From contig DBYZ01000008.1 of assembly GCA_002311655.1 (NCBI GenBank), positions 129,250 to 193,249 of the forward strand: 64,000 bases of DNA, written 5' to 3'. This document shows positions 8,424 to 16,131 of the stretch, in pieces. The notes under the pieces are model-generated. The model did not search any database and had not been told where the DNA came from. It was given only the letters and a program-made list of their open reading frames with translations. Numbering within the stretch: position 1 is the first letter of the stretch; each line of letters begins with the position of its first letter. The position numbers were made by a program, and so were the translations under genes. Source of the stretch: Bacteroidales bacterium UBA1173. Its GTDB lineage: Bacteria; Bacteroidota; Bacteroidia; Bacteroidales; F082.

Positions 8424-9017
8424 ATGCTAATAAAGACTGCAACATTCCTTCAATCGAACACCGATACAAGCAAACTTCCGAAGGCTGACAAGCCCGAATA
8501 CGCCTTTATCGGACGCTCAAACGTGGGAAAATCGTCGCTCATCAACATGCTGACTGGCAACAGCAAACTGGCGAAAGTGTCGGCGACACCGGGCAAGACA
8601 ATAACCATCAACCATTTCATCATCAACAACGAATGGTATCTCGTGGATTTGCCTGGCTACGGCTTCGCAAAACGCTCTCAAAAAGACCGTGAAAAGTGGA
8701 AGAAAATGCTCGATGAATATATTTTAGGCCGTCAGAATCTGGTCATGACATTCGTACTCGTCGACAGCCGCATCAAGCCGCAGCAAATCGACCTCGACTT
8801 CATCGCAGGCCTCGGCGAAAACCAGGTTCCATTCGCGATAATTTTCACAAAAGCCGACAAGCTGAGCAGCACGCAACTGTCAGCAAACATTGAGGTTTAC
8901 AAAAAAGAACTTCTGAAAGAATGGGAAGAGCTCCCCACAATGATAATCACATCCTCCGAAAAGAAAATCGGAAGAGACGAGATTTTAGACTTGATAGAAA
9001 AATATAATGCTTATTGA
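8424..9017 (+). CDS. ysxC: Ribosome biogenesis GTPase YsxC/EngB
   Basis: Small GTPase needed for 50S subunit assembly. The reading frame is open from 8292, but the -7 box at 8401-8408 places the start at ATG 8424 (MLIKTATFLQSN), giving 197 residues as usual for the family. G motifs: G1 GRSNVGKSS, G3 DLPGYGFA, G4 TKAD, G5 ITSS. The last seven bases overlap the end of the convergent lipoprotein gene. Confidence 0.95.
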   Translation: MLIKTATFLQSNTDTSKLPKADKPEYAFIGRSNVGKSSLINMLTGNSKLAKVSATPGKTITINHFIINNEWYLVDLPGYGFAKRSQKDREKWKKMLDEYILGRQNLVMTFVLVDSRIKPQQIDLDFIAGLGENQVPFAIIFTKADKLSSTQLSANIEVYKKELLKEWEELPTMIITSSEKKIGRDEILDLIEKYNAY

Positions 9018-9505
9018 GACTCGAATCTCTTAACGAGTTCTTCTGGCGACAATCCCAAGTTTTCAATTGAAGCCCTGCAATCTTCGGCAAATTCGCCATA
9101 AGGATACATCTCAAGATATTGCTCGTAAATTTTCTTCGCCATGTTGAGGTTGCCGTATCTCGTCTCGAAGATAAAAGCCTTCACAAACAACGCGGCCTGC
9201 GTGCGCGGATAATCAGGATAATCTTTCAACAACTTGTCGATGATATAAATCGTGCGCTGCGGCTCGTTAAGGTTCATCGAGACATCCACTGCCTTGAAAA
9301 GATACTCTGGCGCCATCGCATCGTTTGGATTGGCATCGGCAAAATCGCAATACGCTGACACTAAATCACTTGCAACCACAGGATCAATGGTCGTCTCTGT
9401 CGAAAACACCTGCTTTTCCAACTTCTCAATACGCTTCGCTTGGTCGTTATTGCCACAAGCAAAAAGCATCATAGCCATAACAAATAAAACGATTATTCTT
9501 CTCAT
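9011..9505 (-). CDS. Tetratricopeptide-like lipoprotein
   Basis: A 164-residue lipoprotein: signal MRRIIVLFVMAMMLFAC with lipobox cysteine 17, a short coiled-coil-like stretch (QAKRIEKLEKQVF), then helical repeats resembling TPRs (VSAYCDFADANPNDAMAPEY, IIDKLLKDYPDYPRTQAALF, KKIYEQYLEMYPYGEFAEDC). The YPxYPRTQAAL pattern recalls the outer-membrane BamD/YbgF type of tetratricopeptides. No enzymatic motif. It overlaps def by four bases (ATGA) and is probably translationally coupled to it. Specific function unknown. Confidence 0.8.
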   Translation of the reverse strand: MRRIIVLFVMAMMLFACGNNDQAKRIEKLEKQVFSTETTIDPVVASDLVSAYCDFADANPNDAMAPEYLFKAVDVSMNLNEPQRTIYIIDKLLKDYPDYPRTQAALFVKAFIFETRYGNLNMAKKIYEQYLEMYPYGEFAEDCRASIENLGLSPEELVKRFESQ

Positions 9506-10071
9506 CTTCTATGTTTTTTATTCGGGAAAATCATCTTGTAATCCACATCGACATTACCTTCCGAGATGTTACGTAACTTGTTCTTCAGCAACATCTTACG
9601 CATCGAACTGATTCTGTCGACATAGCATTTCCCTTCCAAATGGTCATATTCATGCTGTATCACACGTGCCACAATGCCGTCAAATTCATCTTCATGCTCA
9701 ACAAAATCCTCATCAAGATAATTGATCAACACCTTGCTCGGACGTTCCACGTCCTCGCCCATGTCAGGCAGACTCAAACAGCCTTCCCTGAAAGTCCACG
9801 GCTCTCCGGAAAGCTCAATGATTTCTGGGTTTATGAACACTTTCTTCACTCCAGCGCCCTCCGGATATTTATCCTTGAACGGGTCACTGTCCATCACGAA
9901 AAGTCTTATCGACTTGTTAATCTGCGGAGCCGCCAGACCTACGCCTTCGGTATAATACATAGTCTCGAACATATCAGCGATAAGTTGCTGAATCTCAGGA
10001 CTGTTTTTTTCAATATCTTCGGCCACGTGCTTCAACACCGGATGCCCGTAAGCCACAACAGGTAATATCAT
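9502..10071 (-). CDS. def: Peptide deformylase
   Basis: Metalloenzyme that removes the N-formyl group from nascent proteins. All three family motifs are present: GVGLAAPQI, EGCLSLPD (metal-ligand Cys) and QHEYDHLEG (two His ligands and the catalytic Glu). Length 189 is normal. It follows ruvX by 28 bases, in which a short TTCAAACTT tandem repeat lies. Confidence 0.97.
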   Translation of the reverse strand: MILPVVAYGHPVLKHVAEDIEKNSPEIQQLIADMFETMYYTEGVGLAAPQINKSIRLFVMDSDPFKDKYPEGAGVKKVFINPEIIELSGEPWTFREGCLSLPDMGEDVERPSKVLINYLDEDFVEHEDEFDGIVARVIQHEYDHLEGKCYVDRISSMRKMLLKNKLRNISEGNVDVDYKMIFPNKKHRR

Positions 10072-10075
10072 TTTA

Positions 10076-10106
10076 ACTTCAAACTTTAAATTTCAAACTT
10101 CAAACT
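10076..10106. repeat. ACTTCAAA tandem repeat
   Basis: The def-ruvX gap holds imperfect tandem units of ACTTCAAA/ACTTTAAA. The same unit recurs at 42583-42615 inside the sufS coding sequence, so it behaves as a mobile or expandable short repeat in this genome. Confidence 0.65.
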
Positions 10107-10516
10107 CTTCGCGATGCCATATACGATTGCAGGATTATCGTCGCGCTGATGGTGTCGACGAGTTCCTTGTTTTGCCTTGCCTTCTTGCCTAAACCGGCGT
10201 CGAGCATTGTCTGATGCGCCATCACGGAGGTGAAACGCTCGTCAAAACGTTTTACAACCATGTCGGGCAGCGTTTTTTTCAGCTGTTTCAGAAACGGTTC
10301 TATGTACTGCGCCGACTCCGAAGGGTTGTTATGCATGTCCTTCGGCTCGCCCACGACAATCTCATCCACCTCTTCTTTCTTCACGTAATCCTGAATAAAA
10401 GCAACCAGATCGCAGGCTCTCACCGTCGTTAACCCATTGGCTATGATACGCAAAGGGTCGGTCACGGCGATGCCGCAACGCTTTCTGCCATAATCAATTG
10501 CCATTATTCTTCCCAT
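10100..10516 (-). CDS. ruvX: Putative pre-16S rRNA nuclease / Holliday-junction resolvase-like RuvX (YqgF)
   Basis: RNase H-fold nuclease family implicated in 16S rRNA 5' processing. The N-terminus MGRIMAIDYGRKRCGIAVTD carries the first catalytic Asp (DYGxKRxGxA); the central VVGEPKDMHN holds the Glu, and FDERFTSVMA the DERxTS motif. Length 138 is normal. Its -7 box reads TATTTTTG on the minus strand at 10541-10534. Confidence 0.94.
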   Translation of the reverse strand: MGRIMAIDYGRKRCGIAVTDPLRIIANGLTTVRACDLVAFIQDYVKKEEVDEIVVGEPKDMHNNPSESAQYIEPFLKQLKKTLPDMVVKRFDERFTSVMAHQTMLDAGLGKKARQNKELVDTISATIILQSYMASRRV

Positions 10517-10574
10517 CCCTGAAAAAATTTTTGCAAAAATAATGAAATTTTTGCTTTTGTATTAAAAAAATGTG

Positions 10575-10582
10575 TACTTTTG
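10575..10582 (+). promoter_or_regulatory. -7 box (TACTTTTG) of tRNA-His
   Basis: TACTTTTG ends 17 bases before the tRNA 5' end. It is back to back with the ruvX promoter. Confidence 0.7.
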
Positions 10583-10599
10583 CAACCGCAAATCCAGAT

Positions 10600-10674
10600 G
10601 GTAGATGTAGCTCAGCTGGTTAGAGTACCGGATTGTGGTTCCGTGGGTCGTCGGTTCGAATCCGACCTTCTACC
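10600..10674 (+). tRNA. tRNA-His (anticodon GTG)
   Basis: Cloverleaf with anticodon GTG at 10635-10637 (loop TTGTGGT), T loop TTCGAAT, and the extra G at -1 (10600) facing C73 that is the histidine identity element. The acceptor stem GTAGATG/CTTCTAC has a U6-U67 mismatch. No CCA is encoded. One base separates it from the end of the convergent dapD. Confidence 0.95.
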
Positions 10675-10675
10675 C

Positions 10676-11485
10676 TCAAACTTGAACATCTCTTAACGCT
10701 TCGTTGAGAGATGTTTTTTTATCCGTCGACTCGTTTCTCTTCTTGATAATCAACGCACAAGCCACCTGAAAATCACCTGCCGGAAAGTGTTTTGTATACG
10801 AGCCTGGTACCACAACAGAACGTGCGGGAACAACACCTTTGTATTCTTTAATCTCAGGTCCAGTAACATCCAGAATCTTCGTCGACTGCGTGATGACGGT
10901 GTTAGCGCCAAGCACTGCCTCTTCTTCAATCCTCACTCCTTCCACCACAATGCATCGTGACCCGATGAAACAGTTATCTTCAATGATAACAGGCGCCGCC
11001 TGCACCGGTTCAAGAACTCCGCCAATACCAACGCCACCGCTGAGATGCACGTTTTTGCCTATCTGAGCGCACGAGCCAACAGTAGCCCATGTGTCAACCA
11101 TTGTGCCGCTGTCGACGTAAGCACCTATATTTATATATGAAGGCATAAGCACCGCGCCCTTGTTGATGAACGCGCCATAACGCACCGTCGCCGGTGGCAC
11201 CACACGCACTCCAGCCTGCTCGAAACCGCTCTTCAACGGGATCTTGTCGTAATATTCAAAGATGCCGCTCTTCGACACCTCCATGTCGTTAATCGGGAAA
11301 AACATGATGACCGCCTTCTTCAGCCACTCGTTCACAACCCATTGACCCTCAACCTTTTCCGCAACTCTCATCTCGCCCTTATCAAGCAGCCTCACCACTT
11401 CACGGATAGCTTCCTTAGCCTCATTCTTCGCCAGCAACGAACGGTCATCCCATGCTTTTTCTATGATGTTCTGCAAATTATTCAT
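10676..11485 (-). CDS. dapD: Tetrahydrodipicolinate N-succinyltransferase (DapD)
   Basis: Left-handed beta-helix acyltransferase of the succinylase branch of lysine/meso-DAP synthesis. Hexapeptide-type repeats are visible (GAVLMPSYINIGAYVDSGTM, IGKNVHLSGGVGIGGVL, IEDNCFIGSRCIVVEGVRI). I place the start at ATG 11485 (MNNLQNII, 269 residues), because an upstream in-frame ATG at 11503 overlaps the -7 box (TATCTTTG, 11508-11501). The last codons (KKTSLNEALRDV) double as the terminator hairpin of the convergent tRNA-His. Confidence 0.96.
   Translation of the reverse strand: MNNLQNIIEKAWDDRSLLAKNEAKEAIREVVRLLDKGEMRVAEKVEGQWVVNEWLKKAVIMFFPINDMEVSKSGIFEYYDKIPLKSGFEQAGVRVVPPATVRYGAFINKGAVLMPSYINIGAYVDSGTMVDTWATVGSCAQIGKNVHLSGGVGIGGVLEPVQAAPVIIEDNCFIGSRCIVVEGVRIEEEAVLGANTVITQSTKILDVTGPEIKEYKGVVPARSVVVPGSYTKHFPAGDFQVACALIIKKRNESTDKKTSLNEALRDVQV
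10685..10720 (+). terminator. tRNA-His terminator embedded in the dapD 3' end
   Basis: AACATCTCTTAACG pairs with CGTTGAGAGATGTT (14 bp, one wobble) around a CTT loop and is followed by a run of T. It lies 11 bases after the tRNA and entirely inside the dapD reading frame. Confidence 0.8.
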
Positions 11486-11538
11486 TGTTACATTTTTCTG
11501 CAAAGATATAAAAAATCGTCATTTCTACATTTATTTTT

Positions 11539-11571
11539 CGTCATTTCGAGCGAAGTCGAGAAATCTCATCC
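11539..11571. repeat. CATTTCGAGCGAAG-family repeat
   Basis: Element beginning CGTCATTTCGAGCGAAGTCG and ending GAGAAATCTC, the short hyphenated palindrome also seen at 16011-16122, 23506-23546 and, as a variant, inside the coding sequence at 37553-37588. Confidence 0.75.
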
Positions 11572-11581
11572 AAAAAATTTA

Positions 11582-11589
11582 TATATTTG
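11582..11589 (+). promoter_or_regulatory. -7 box (TATATTTG) of oppC
   Basis: TATATTTG ends 14 bases before the ATG at 11604. Confidence 0.7.
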
Positions 11590-11603
11590 CAAAAATTTAG
11601 ATA

Positions 11604-12695
11604 ATGAAAAACTCCGATTTCCTCTCCCCATCGCAGCTCGCTTGGCGTCGCTACAAAAGCAACGTCGCCGGCATGATCTCGTTGATTTTCATTATCTTAT
11701 GTGCACTGATGGCAATCTTCGCCTACTTCATTATCCCCGATAACACCCCTGATGCGAACACCCAAATCCTAGAGATTTCAACACAGAAACCGGGCTTCGA
11801 GGTGGATATCCTGCTCGTCAACAAACCGACAAAAGTCGAGGAAGTTGGATTTTTCAAGAAACTTTGGAGCGGTCAACCCTCGCCATACCGCCAAATCCCT
11901 GTCGATTCCGTGAAATTTGGCGAAAAAACGACAATCGCTTACATCTTCAACCCAGAACACGAGGGCGCTGTGCAAGAAGAAGTCATCGACAACAGCTCAT
12001 TGCCAGAAAATCCTATAATTCACCGAAAGTATTACCTTGGCACCGACCAGTTCGGGCGTGACTTCCTGAGCCGCCTCGTCCTTGGCACCCGCATAAGCTT
12101 CAGCGTAGGCTTCATAGCAGTAATCCTTTCGGTAGTCATCGGACTCTTCGTAGGAGGCCTCGGCGGCTTCTTCCGTGGTCGTGTCGACGACATTACGATG
12201 TGGCTCATCAACGTGGTATGGTCGCTGCCTACATTGTTGATAGTCATAGCGATAACGTTCGCACTCGGCAAAGGTGTGGTACAGGTGTTCATAGCCGTTG
12301 GTCTCACCATGTGGGTCGAGGTGGCACGTGTCACCAGAGGCCAGATCTTATCAATTCGCGAGACCACCTTCGTGGAAGCAGGTCGTGCCTTGGGCTTCAA
12401 AAACGCAAGAATCATAATCCGTCATATCATCCCTAACATCCTCAACCCTATCATCGTCATCTCGGCAGCTAACTTCGCCACAGCGATACTCCTCGAGGCA
12501 GGTCTGAGTTTCTTGGGAATCGGCGTTCAACCTCCTATGCCGTCGTGGGGTTCGATGATCAAGGAAAACTATGCCTACATCATCCTCGACGACGCCTTCC
12601 TCGCCATCCTCCCCGGCATCGCAATCATGTTGCTGGTGCTGGCTTTCATGCTCATGGGCAACGCTCTGCGTGAGGCTCTCAACGTCAAAAAATAA
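11604..12695 (+). CDS. Oligopeptide-type ABC transporter permease (OppC/DppC family)
   Basis: Inner-membrane permease. An N-terminal cytoplasmic segment and first membrane helix (SLIFIILCALMAIFAYFII) are followed by a roughly 110-residue periplasmic insertion, the LGTDQFGRDFLSRLVLGTR signature, four to five further helices, and the EAA loop (EAGRALGFKNARIIIRHIIPN) that contacts the ATPase. Length 363 versus about 300 for E. coli OppC is due to the insertion. No OppB, ATPase or binding protein is nearby, so the substrate and partners are unknown. Confidence 0.9.
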   Translation: MKNSDFLSPSQLAWRRYKSNVAGMISLIFIILCALMAIFAYFIIPDNTPDANTQILEISTQKPGFEVDILLVNKPTKVEEVGFFKKLWSGQPSPYRQIPVDSVKFGEKTTIAYIFNPEHEGAVQEEVIDNSSLPENPIIHRKYYLGTDQFGRDFLSRLVLGTRISFSVGFIAVILSVVIGLFVGGLGGFFRGRVDDITMWLINVVWSLPTLLIVIAITFALGKGVVQVFIAVGLTMWVEVARVTRGQILSIRETTFVEAGRALGFKNARIIIRHIIPNILNPIIVISAANFATAILLEAGLSFLGIGVQPPMPSWGSMIKENYAYIILDDAFLAILPGIAIMLLVLAFMLMGNALREALNVKK

Positions 12696-12733
12696 TATTT
12701 TTCATTAATTATATAAGGTGTTAAAAATTTTTG

Positions 12734-12741
12734 TAATTTTG
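12734..12741 (+). promoter_or_regulatory. -7 box (TAATTTTG) of tRNA-Leu and probably tig
   Basis: TAATTTTG ends 15 bases before tRNA-Leu. I see no other TAnnTTTG between the tRNA and the tig start, so this promoter probably serves both. Confidence 0.65.
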
Positions 12742-12756
12742 CACCCTCAAAAATTT

Positions 12757-12838
12757 GCGGATGTGGCGTAATTGGTAGCCGCGCCAGACTTAGGATCTGG
12801 TTCCGTAAGGAGTATGGGTTCGAGTCCCTTCATCCGCA
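12757..12838 (+). tRNA. tRNA-Leu (anticodon TAG)
   Basis: Class II tRNA with a long variable arm; acceptor stem GCGGATG/CATCCGC, A73 discriminator, anticodon stem CCAGA/TCTGG around CTTAGGA with TAG at 12791-12793, T loop TTCGAGT. CCA is not encoded. Confidence 0.95.
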
Positions 12839-12864
12839 CGAAAAGATTAAATAATTTATTGATA

Positions 12865-13995
12865 ATGAAGACTATACAGACAGCAAAAGGCGACCTTCTC
12901 GCCTCAATCCAGATCGACATCGAAAAAGCTGATTTCGCAGAAGATGTTAAGAAAGAATTAAAAAACTATCAGCATAAAGCAGTGCTTCCAGGCTTCCGTC
13001 AGGGTAAAGTGCCGTTTGGAATGATCGAAAAAATGTACGGCTCAGCAGTCACTTTCGACAAATTGAACAAGAAAGTCTCTGAAGCTCTCAACAATCATAT
13101 CCTCGAAAACAAACTCGATGTCATGGGTTACCCGCTGTCAGATCCTGACAAACAGCAGCCTACAGATCCTGAGACTCAGGAGACAATGAGCTTCTTCTTT
13201 GAAGTCGGTCTGAAACCGGAAATCAAAGTCGAACTCGGCAAAATCGCCATCAACGACTACAACATCAAGGCTTCTGACAAGGAAATTGACGAGACTATCA
13301 AACGCATCCAGGAAGGCAACAAGAAAGACGACAAACTTCCAGAACTCAACGAAGAGCTCTTCAAACTCATCTTCCCTACAAAGGATATCAAAGACGTCGA
13401 GACATTCCGCAAGGAAATCGCAACAGAGATGGAACGCCAGTATGTGGTTGAAGCAGAACGTATGTTCCTCAACAACGCCATCGACAAACTCGTGAGCGAG
13501 ATTAAGTTCGACATGCCTGACGCATTCCTGAAACGCTGGATCGTCGCCAACAGCGAAGGCAAAATCACCGAAGAGGATGTCGAGAAGAACTACGACAACG
13601 TCTATTCAAAGACCTTCAGATGGCAGCTCATCGAAGAGACAATCGCAAAGGCCAACCCTGAACTCGTCCTCAAAGAAGAAGAACTTCGCGAGTTCGTGAC
13701 AAAGATGTACTTCGGCCAGCTCGACCTCACCAACATGGACGAGGATATGAAGAAACGTCTTGACGGCATCGTCGACTCAGTGTTGAAAGACGAGAACCAG
13801 CGCGAAAACATCAAGAACCAGGTCGCTGACAACAAAGTCACAGCCTTCTTGAGAAAAGCTATGAAGGTGAAAATGGTCGACACAGACTACGAAGGCTTCG
13901 TAAAGGCTGTCCTTCCACAGGAAGAGAAACCGGCAAAGAAAGCTGCTGCTAAGAAGACAACAGCAAAGAAGACCACTAAGAAAGAAGAGGAATAA
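12865..13995 (+). CDS. tig: Trigger factor lacking the PPIase domain
   Basis: Ribosome-associated chaperone at the tunnel exit. Start at ATG 12865 (MKTIQTAKGDLL), giving 377 residues. The ribosome-docking signature GFRQGKVP is at 43-50. In ordinary trigger factors (about 430-450 residues) a roughly 100-residue FKBP-like prolyl isomerase domain follows; here ASDKEIDETIKRIQEGNKKD runs directly into LPELNEELFKLIFP, the start of the C-terminal arm domain, so the isomerase is missing and the frame is intact. The extreme C-terminus is a Lys/Ala/Thr-rich tail (KPAKKAAAKKTTAKKTTKK) resembling bacterial histone-like tails. It precedes clpP and clpX as is common. Only 26 bases separate it from tRNA-Leu. 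Confidence 0.93.
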   Translation: MKTIQTAKGDLLASIQIDIEKADFAEDVKKELKNYQHKAVLPGFRQGKVPFGMIEKMYGSAVTFDKLNKKVSEALNNHILENKLDVMGYPLSDPDKQQPTDPETQETMSFFFEVGLKPEIKVELGKIAINDYNIKASDKEIDETIKRIQEGNKKDDKLPELNEELFKLIFPTKDIKDVETFRKEIATEMERQYVVEAERMFLNNAIDKLVSEIKFDMPDAFLKRWIVANSEGKITEEDVEKNYDNVYSKTFRWQLIEETIAKANPELVLKEEELREFVTKMYFGQLDLTNMDEDMKKRLDGIVDSVLKDENQRENIKNQVADNKVTAFLRKAMKVKMVDTDYEGFVKAVLPQEEKPAKKAAAKKTTAKKTTKKEEE

Positions 13996-14000
13996 AAAAA

Positions 14001-14032
14001 TTGTAGAGGTGTACGGCCGTACATCTCTACAA
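14001..14032. repeat. 32-bp palindrome between tig and clpP
   Basis: TTGTAGAG-GTGTACG-GC-CGTACAT-CTCTACAA is a near-perfect palindrome with one G-T pair. It shares the GTAG...CTAC ends of the 31-bp family at 6898 and 40568 but has a different centre. It could act as a weak hairpin between the two genes. Confidence 0.7.
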
Positions 14033-14044
14033 CATTAAAATAAT

Positions 14045-14716
14045 ATGAATAACAACGAATTCTATAAATACGCCACCAAGCACCGCGGCATCAACGGTTT
14101 AGGCCTCGAGAAATACGCCAACACCATCACCAGCTACATCTCCCCGACCATCATCGAGGAACGTCAGCTCAACGTGGCACAGATGGACGTGTTCTCACGC
14201 TTGATGATGGACCGTATCATCTTCCTGGGCGACCAGATCGATGACTACGTTGCCAACATCATCCAGGCACAGCTGCTCTTTCTCGAGTCAGCCGACCCGA
14301 AACGCGACATCCAAATTTATCTAAACTCTCCTGGTGGCTCAGTGTACGCCGGTCTCGGCATCTACGACACCATGCAGTTCATCCAGCCTGACGTGGCGAC
14401 AATATGCACTGGCATGGCAGCCTCAATGGCGGCAGTGTTACTCTGCGCCGGTGCCGACGGCAAACGTTCAGCACTCAAGCACTCACGCATCATGATTCAC
14501 CAGCCTATGGGCGGCATGCAGGGCCAGGCTTCAGATATCGAGATCACCGCACGTGAGATTCAGAAGATAAAGAAAGAACTCTACGAAATCATCGCCCAGC
14601 ACACCAAACAGCCTTACGACAAGGTTTGGGCCGACAGCGACCGCGACTACTGGATGACAGCGGAAGAGGCCAAAGCATACGGCATGGTTGATGAAGTTCT
14701 CATTAAAAATAAATAG
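14045..14716 (+). CDS. clpP: ATP-dependent Clp protease proteolytic subunit
   Basis: Serine peptidase S14 forming the chamber used by ClpX. Motifs: YLNSPGGSVYAGLGIYD, the nucleophile in CTGMAASMAAVLL (Ser about 128), the His in HSRIMIHQPMGG (about 152), and TEDRDYWM-like DSDRDYWMTAEEA with the Asp. Length 223 includes a longer N-terminus than E. coli ClpP. Its TAG stop is the first TAG of the heptad repeat that fills the gap to clpX. Confidence 0.97.
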   Translation: MNNNEFYKYATKHRGINGLGLEKYANTITSYISPTIIEERQLNVAQMDVFSRLMMDRIIFLGDQIDDYVANIIQAQLLFLESADPKRDIQIYLNSPGGSVYAGLGIYDTMQFIQPDVATICTGMAASMAAVLLCAGADGKRSALKHSRIMIHQPMGGMQGQASDIEITAREIQKIKKELYEIIAQHTKQPYDKVWADSDRDYWMTAEEAKAYGMVDEVLIKNK

Positions 14717-14793
14717 TCGCTAGTTTTTAGTCTTTAGTCGTTAGTCATAAGACTGATTTACTAAAGACTAAAGACTAAAGACTAAAGACTAAG
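14714..14793. repeat. TTTAGTC heptad repeat, inverted pair
   Basis: A block of TTTAGTC units (14714-14750) faces four tandem ACTAAAG units (14760-14792), so the transcript could form a long A-U-rich hairpin between clpP and clpX. The same 7-mer family occurs at 25930-25958, 32498-32523, 43532-43597 and 45528-45555. Confidence 0.8.
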
Positions 14794-14796
14794 TAA

Positions 14797-16032
14797 ATGT
14801 CTAAAAAACAAGAAAATCATTGTTCCTTCTGCGGACGCCCGGAGAGCCAGGTGCCTGTGCTTCTCACCGGCATGGATGGCTGTATCTGCAGCGACTGCAT
14901 TGAAAGCGGCCACCAGATGGTGACAACAGAGTTCGCTCATCGCGCAAAAGCCGCCGTCCCAGACTTCAAGCTTCTCAAGCCGTTGGAAATCAAGAATTTC
15001 CTCGACCAGTACGTCATCGGACAGGATGCGGCAAAACGCGTGCTTGCAGTTGCCGTTTACAACCACTATAAACGTCTGAATCAGAAAGATACCGCCGACG
15101 AGGTCGAGATCGAGAAATCGAATATCGTGCTTGTTGGCGAGACAGGAACAGGTAAGACCTTGTTAGCCAAGACGATAGCACGCATGCTTAACGTGCCGTT
15201 CGCCATCGCCGACGCCACAGTGCTCACCGAAGCAGGCTACGTGGGCGAAGACGTGGAAAACATACTCGTGAAGCTGCTCCAAGCTGCCGACTACGACGTG
15301 GCAGCAGCCGAGAAAGGCATAGTTTTCATCGACGAAATCGACAAGATTGCACGCAAGGGCGACAACCCAAGCATCACACGCGACGTTTCCGGTGAAGGCG
15401 TGCAGCAAGCCATGCTGAAGCTCCTCGAAGGAACAGTGGTCAACGTGCCACCACAAGGCGGCCGCAAACATCCGGAACAGAAGATGATTCAGGTCAACAC
15501 CAAAGACATCCTCTTCATCGCCGGCGGCGCCTTCGACGGCATCGACAAAATAATTGCCAACCGCATTGGAACCAACGCCATAGGCTACGGCTCCGACTTC
15601 AAGAAACAGATCGACCGCGACAATATGCTCCAATATATCGCGCCATCAGATTTGAAGAAGTTTGGCTTGATTCCGGAAATTATAGGTCGTTTCCCAATCC
15701 TGACCTATCTCAACCCTCTCGACAGAGGAACTCTCAAGCGCATCCTCACCGAACCGAAAAACGCCATCACAAAGCAGTTCTCAAAACTGTTCGGCATGGA
15801 TGACATCGAGCTGATTATCAAAGACGAAGTGCTTGATTTTATCGTCGACAAGAGCATCGAGTTCAAACTCGGCGCCCGCGGACTGCGCTCCATCCTCGAA
15901 GCCATCCTCAACGACGACATGTTCGAGATGCCATCATCCAACAAGAAGAATCTCGTCGTTGATCTCAAATACGCAAAAGAAAAGTTTGATAAATCAAAAA
16001 TAAACGAGACCGTCATTTCGACTGGAGTGTAA
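14797..16032 (+). CDS. clpX: ATP-dependent Clp protease ATP-binding subunit ClpX
   Basis: AAA+ unfoldase. The zinc-binding domain has Cys9, Cys12, Cys31 and Cys34 (CSFCGRP...CICSDC). The AAA+ module follows: Walker A GETGTGKTLLA (about 113), pore loop GYVGED (about 148), Walker B FIDEID, RKGDNPSITRDVSGEGVQQ and sensor GARGLRS (about 365). Length 411 is normal. The final residues TVISTGV and the stop are encoded by the left arm of the CATTTCGA-family repeat, so the native C-terminus may have been replaced by repeat sequence. Confidence 0.97.
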   Translation: MSKKQENHCSFCGRPESQVPVLLTGMDGCICSDCIESGHQMVTTEFAHRAKAAVPDFKLLKPLEIKNFLDQYVIGQDAAKRVLAVAVYNHYKRLNQKDTADEVEIEKSNIVLVGETGTGKTLLAKTIARMLNVPFAIADATVLTEAGYVGEDVENILVKLLQAADYDVAAAEKGIVFIDEIDKIARKGDNPSITRDVSGEGVQQAMLKLLEGTVVNVPPQGGRKHPEQKMIQVNTKDILFIAGGAFDGIDKIIANRIGTNAIGYGSDFKKQIDRDNMLQYIAPSDLKKFGLIPEIIGRFPILTYLNPLDRGTLKRILTEPKNAITKQFSKLFGMDDIELIIKDEVLDFIVDKSIEFKLGARGLRSILEAILNDDMFEMPSSNKKNLVVDLKYAKEKFDKSKINETVISTGV

Positions 16033-16122
16033 CGCAGTGAAACGGAATGGAGAAATCACCGCCATGTGATAATGAAAAATTATTCAAATGGCGGTGATTT
16101 CTCGACTTCGCTCGAAATGACG
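16011..16122. repeat. Long inverted repeat of the CATTTCGA family, probable bidirectional terminator
   Basis: CGTCATTTCG at 16011-16020 faces CGAAATGACG at 16113-16122, and GAGAAATCACCGCCAT at 16050-16065 faces ATGGCGGTGATTTCTC at 16088-16103 (16 bp, perfect). The structure lies between the convergent clpX and sugar transferase genes and overlaps the clpX stop. Confidence 0.8.
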
Positions 16123-16131
16123 TGTGATTAT

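Noticed and set aside
10600..10720. Integration (att) site of a mobile element at tRNA-His or at the other tRNAs
   Set aside because: No integrase gene and no duplicated tRNA 3' end is visible next to any of the four tRNA genes.
14714..14793. Possible CRISPR array from regularly repeated units
   Set aside because: Units are seven bases, adjacent, without spacers of constant size, and no cas genes are present.
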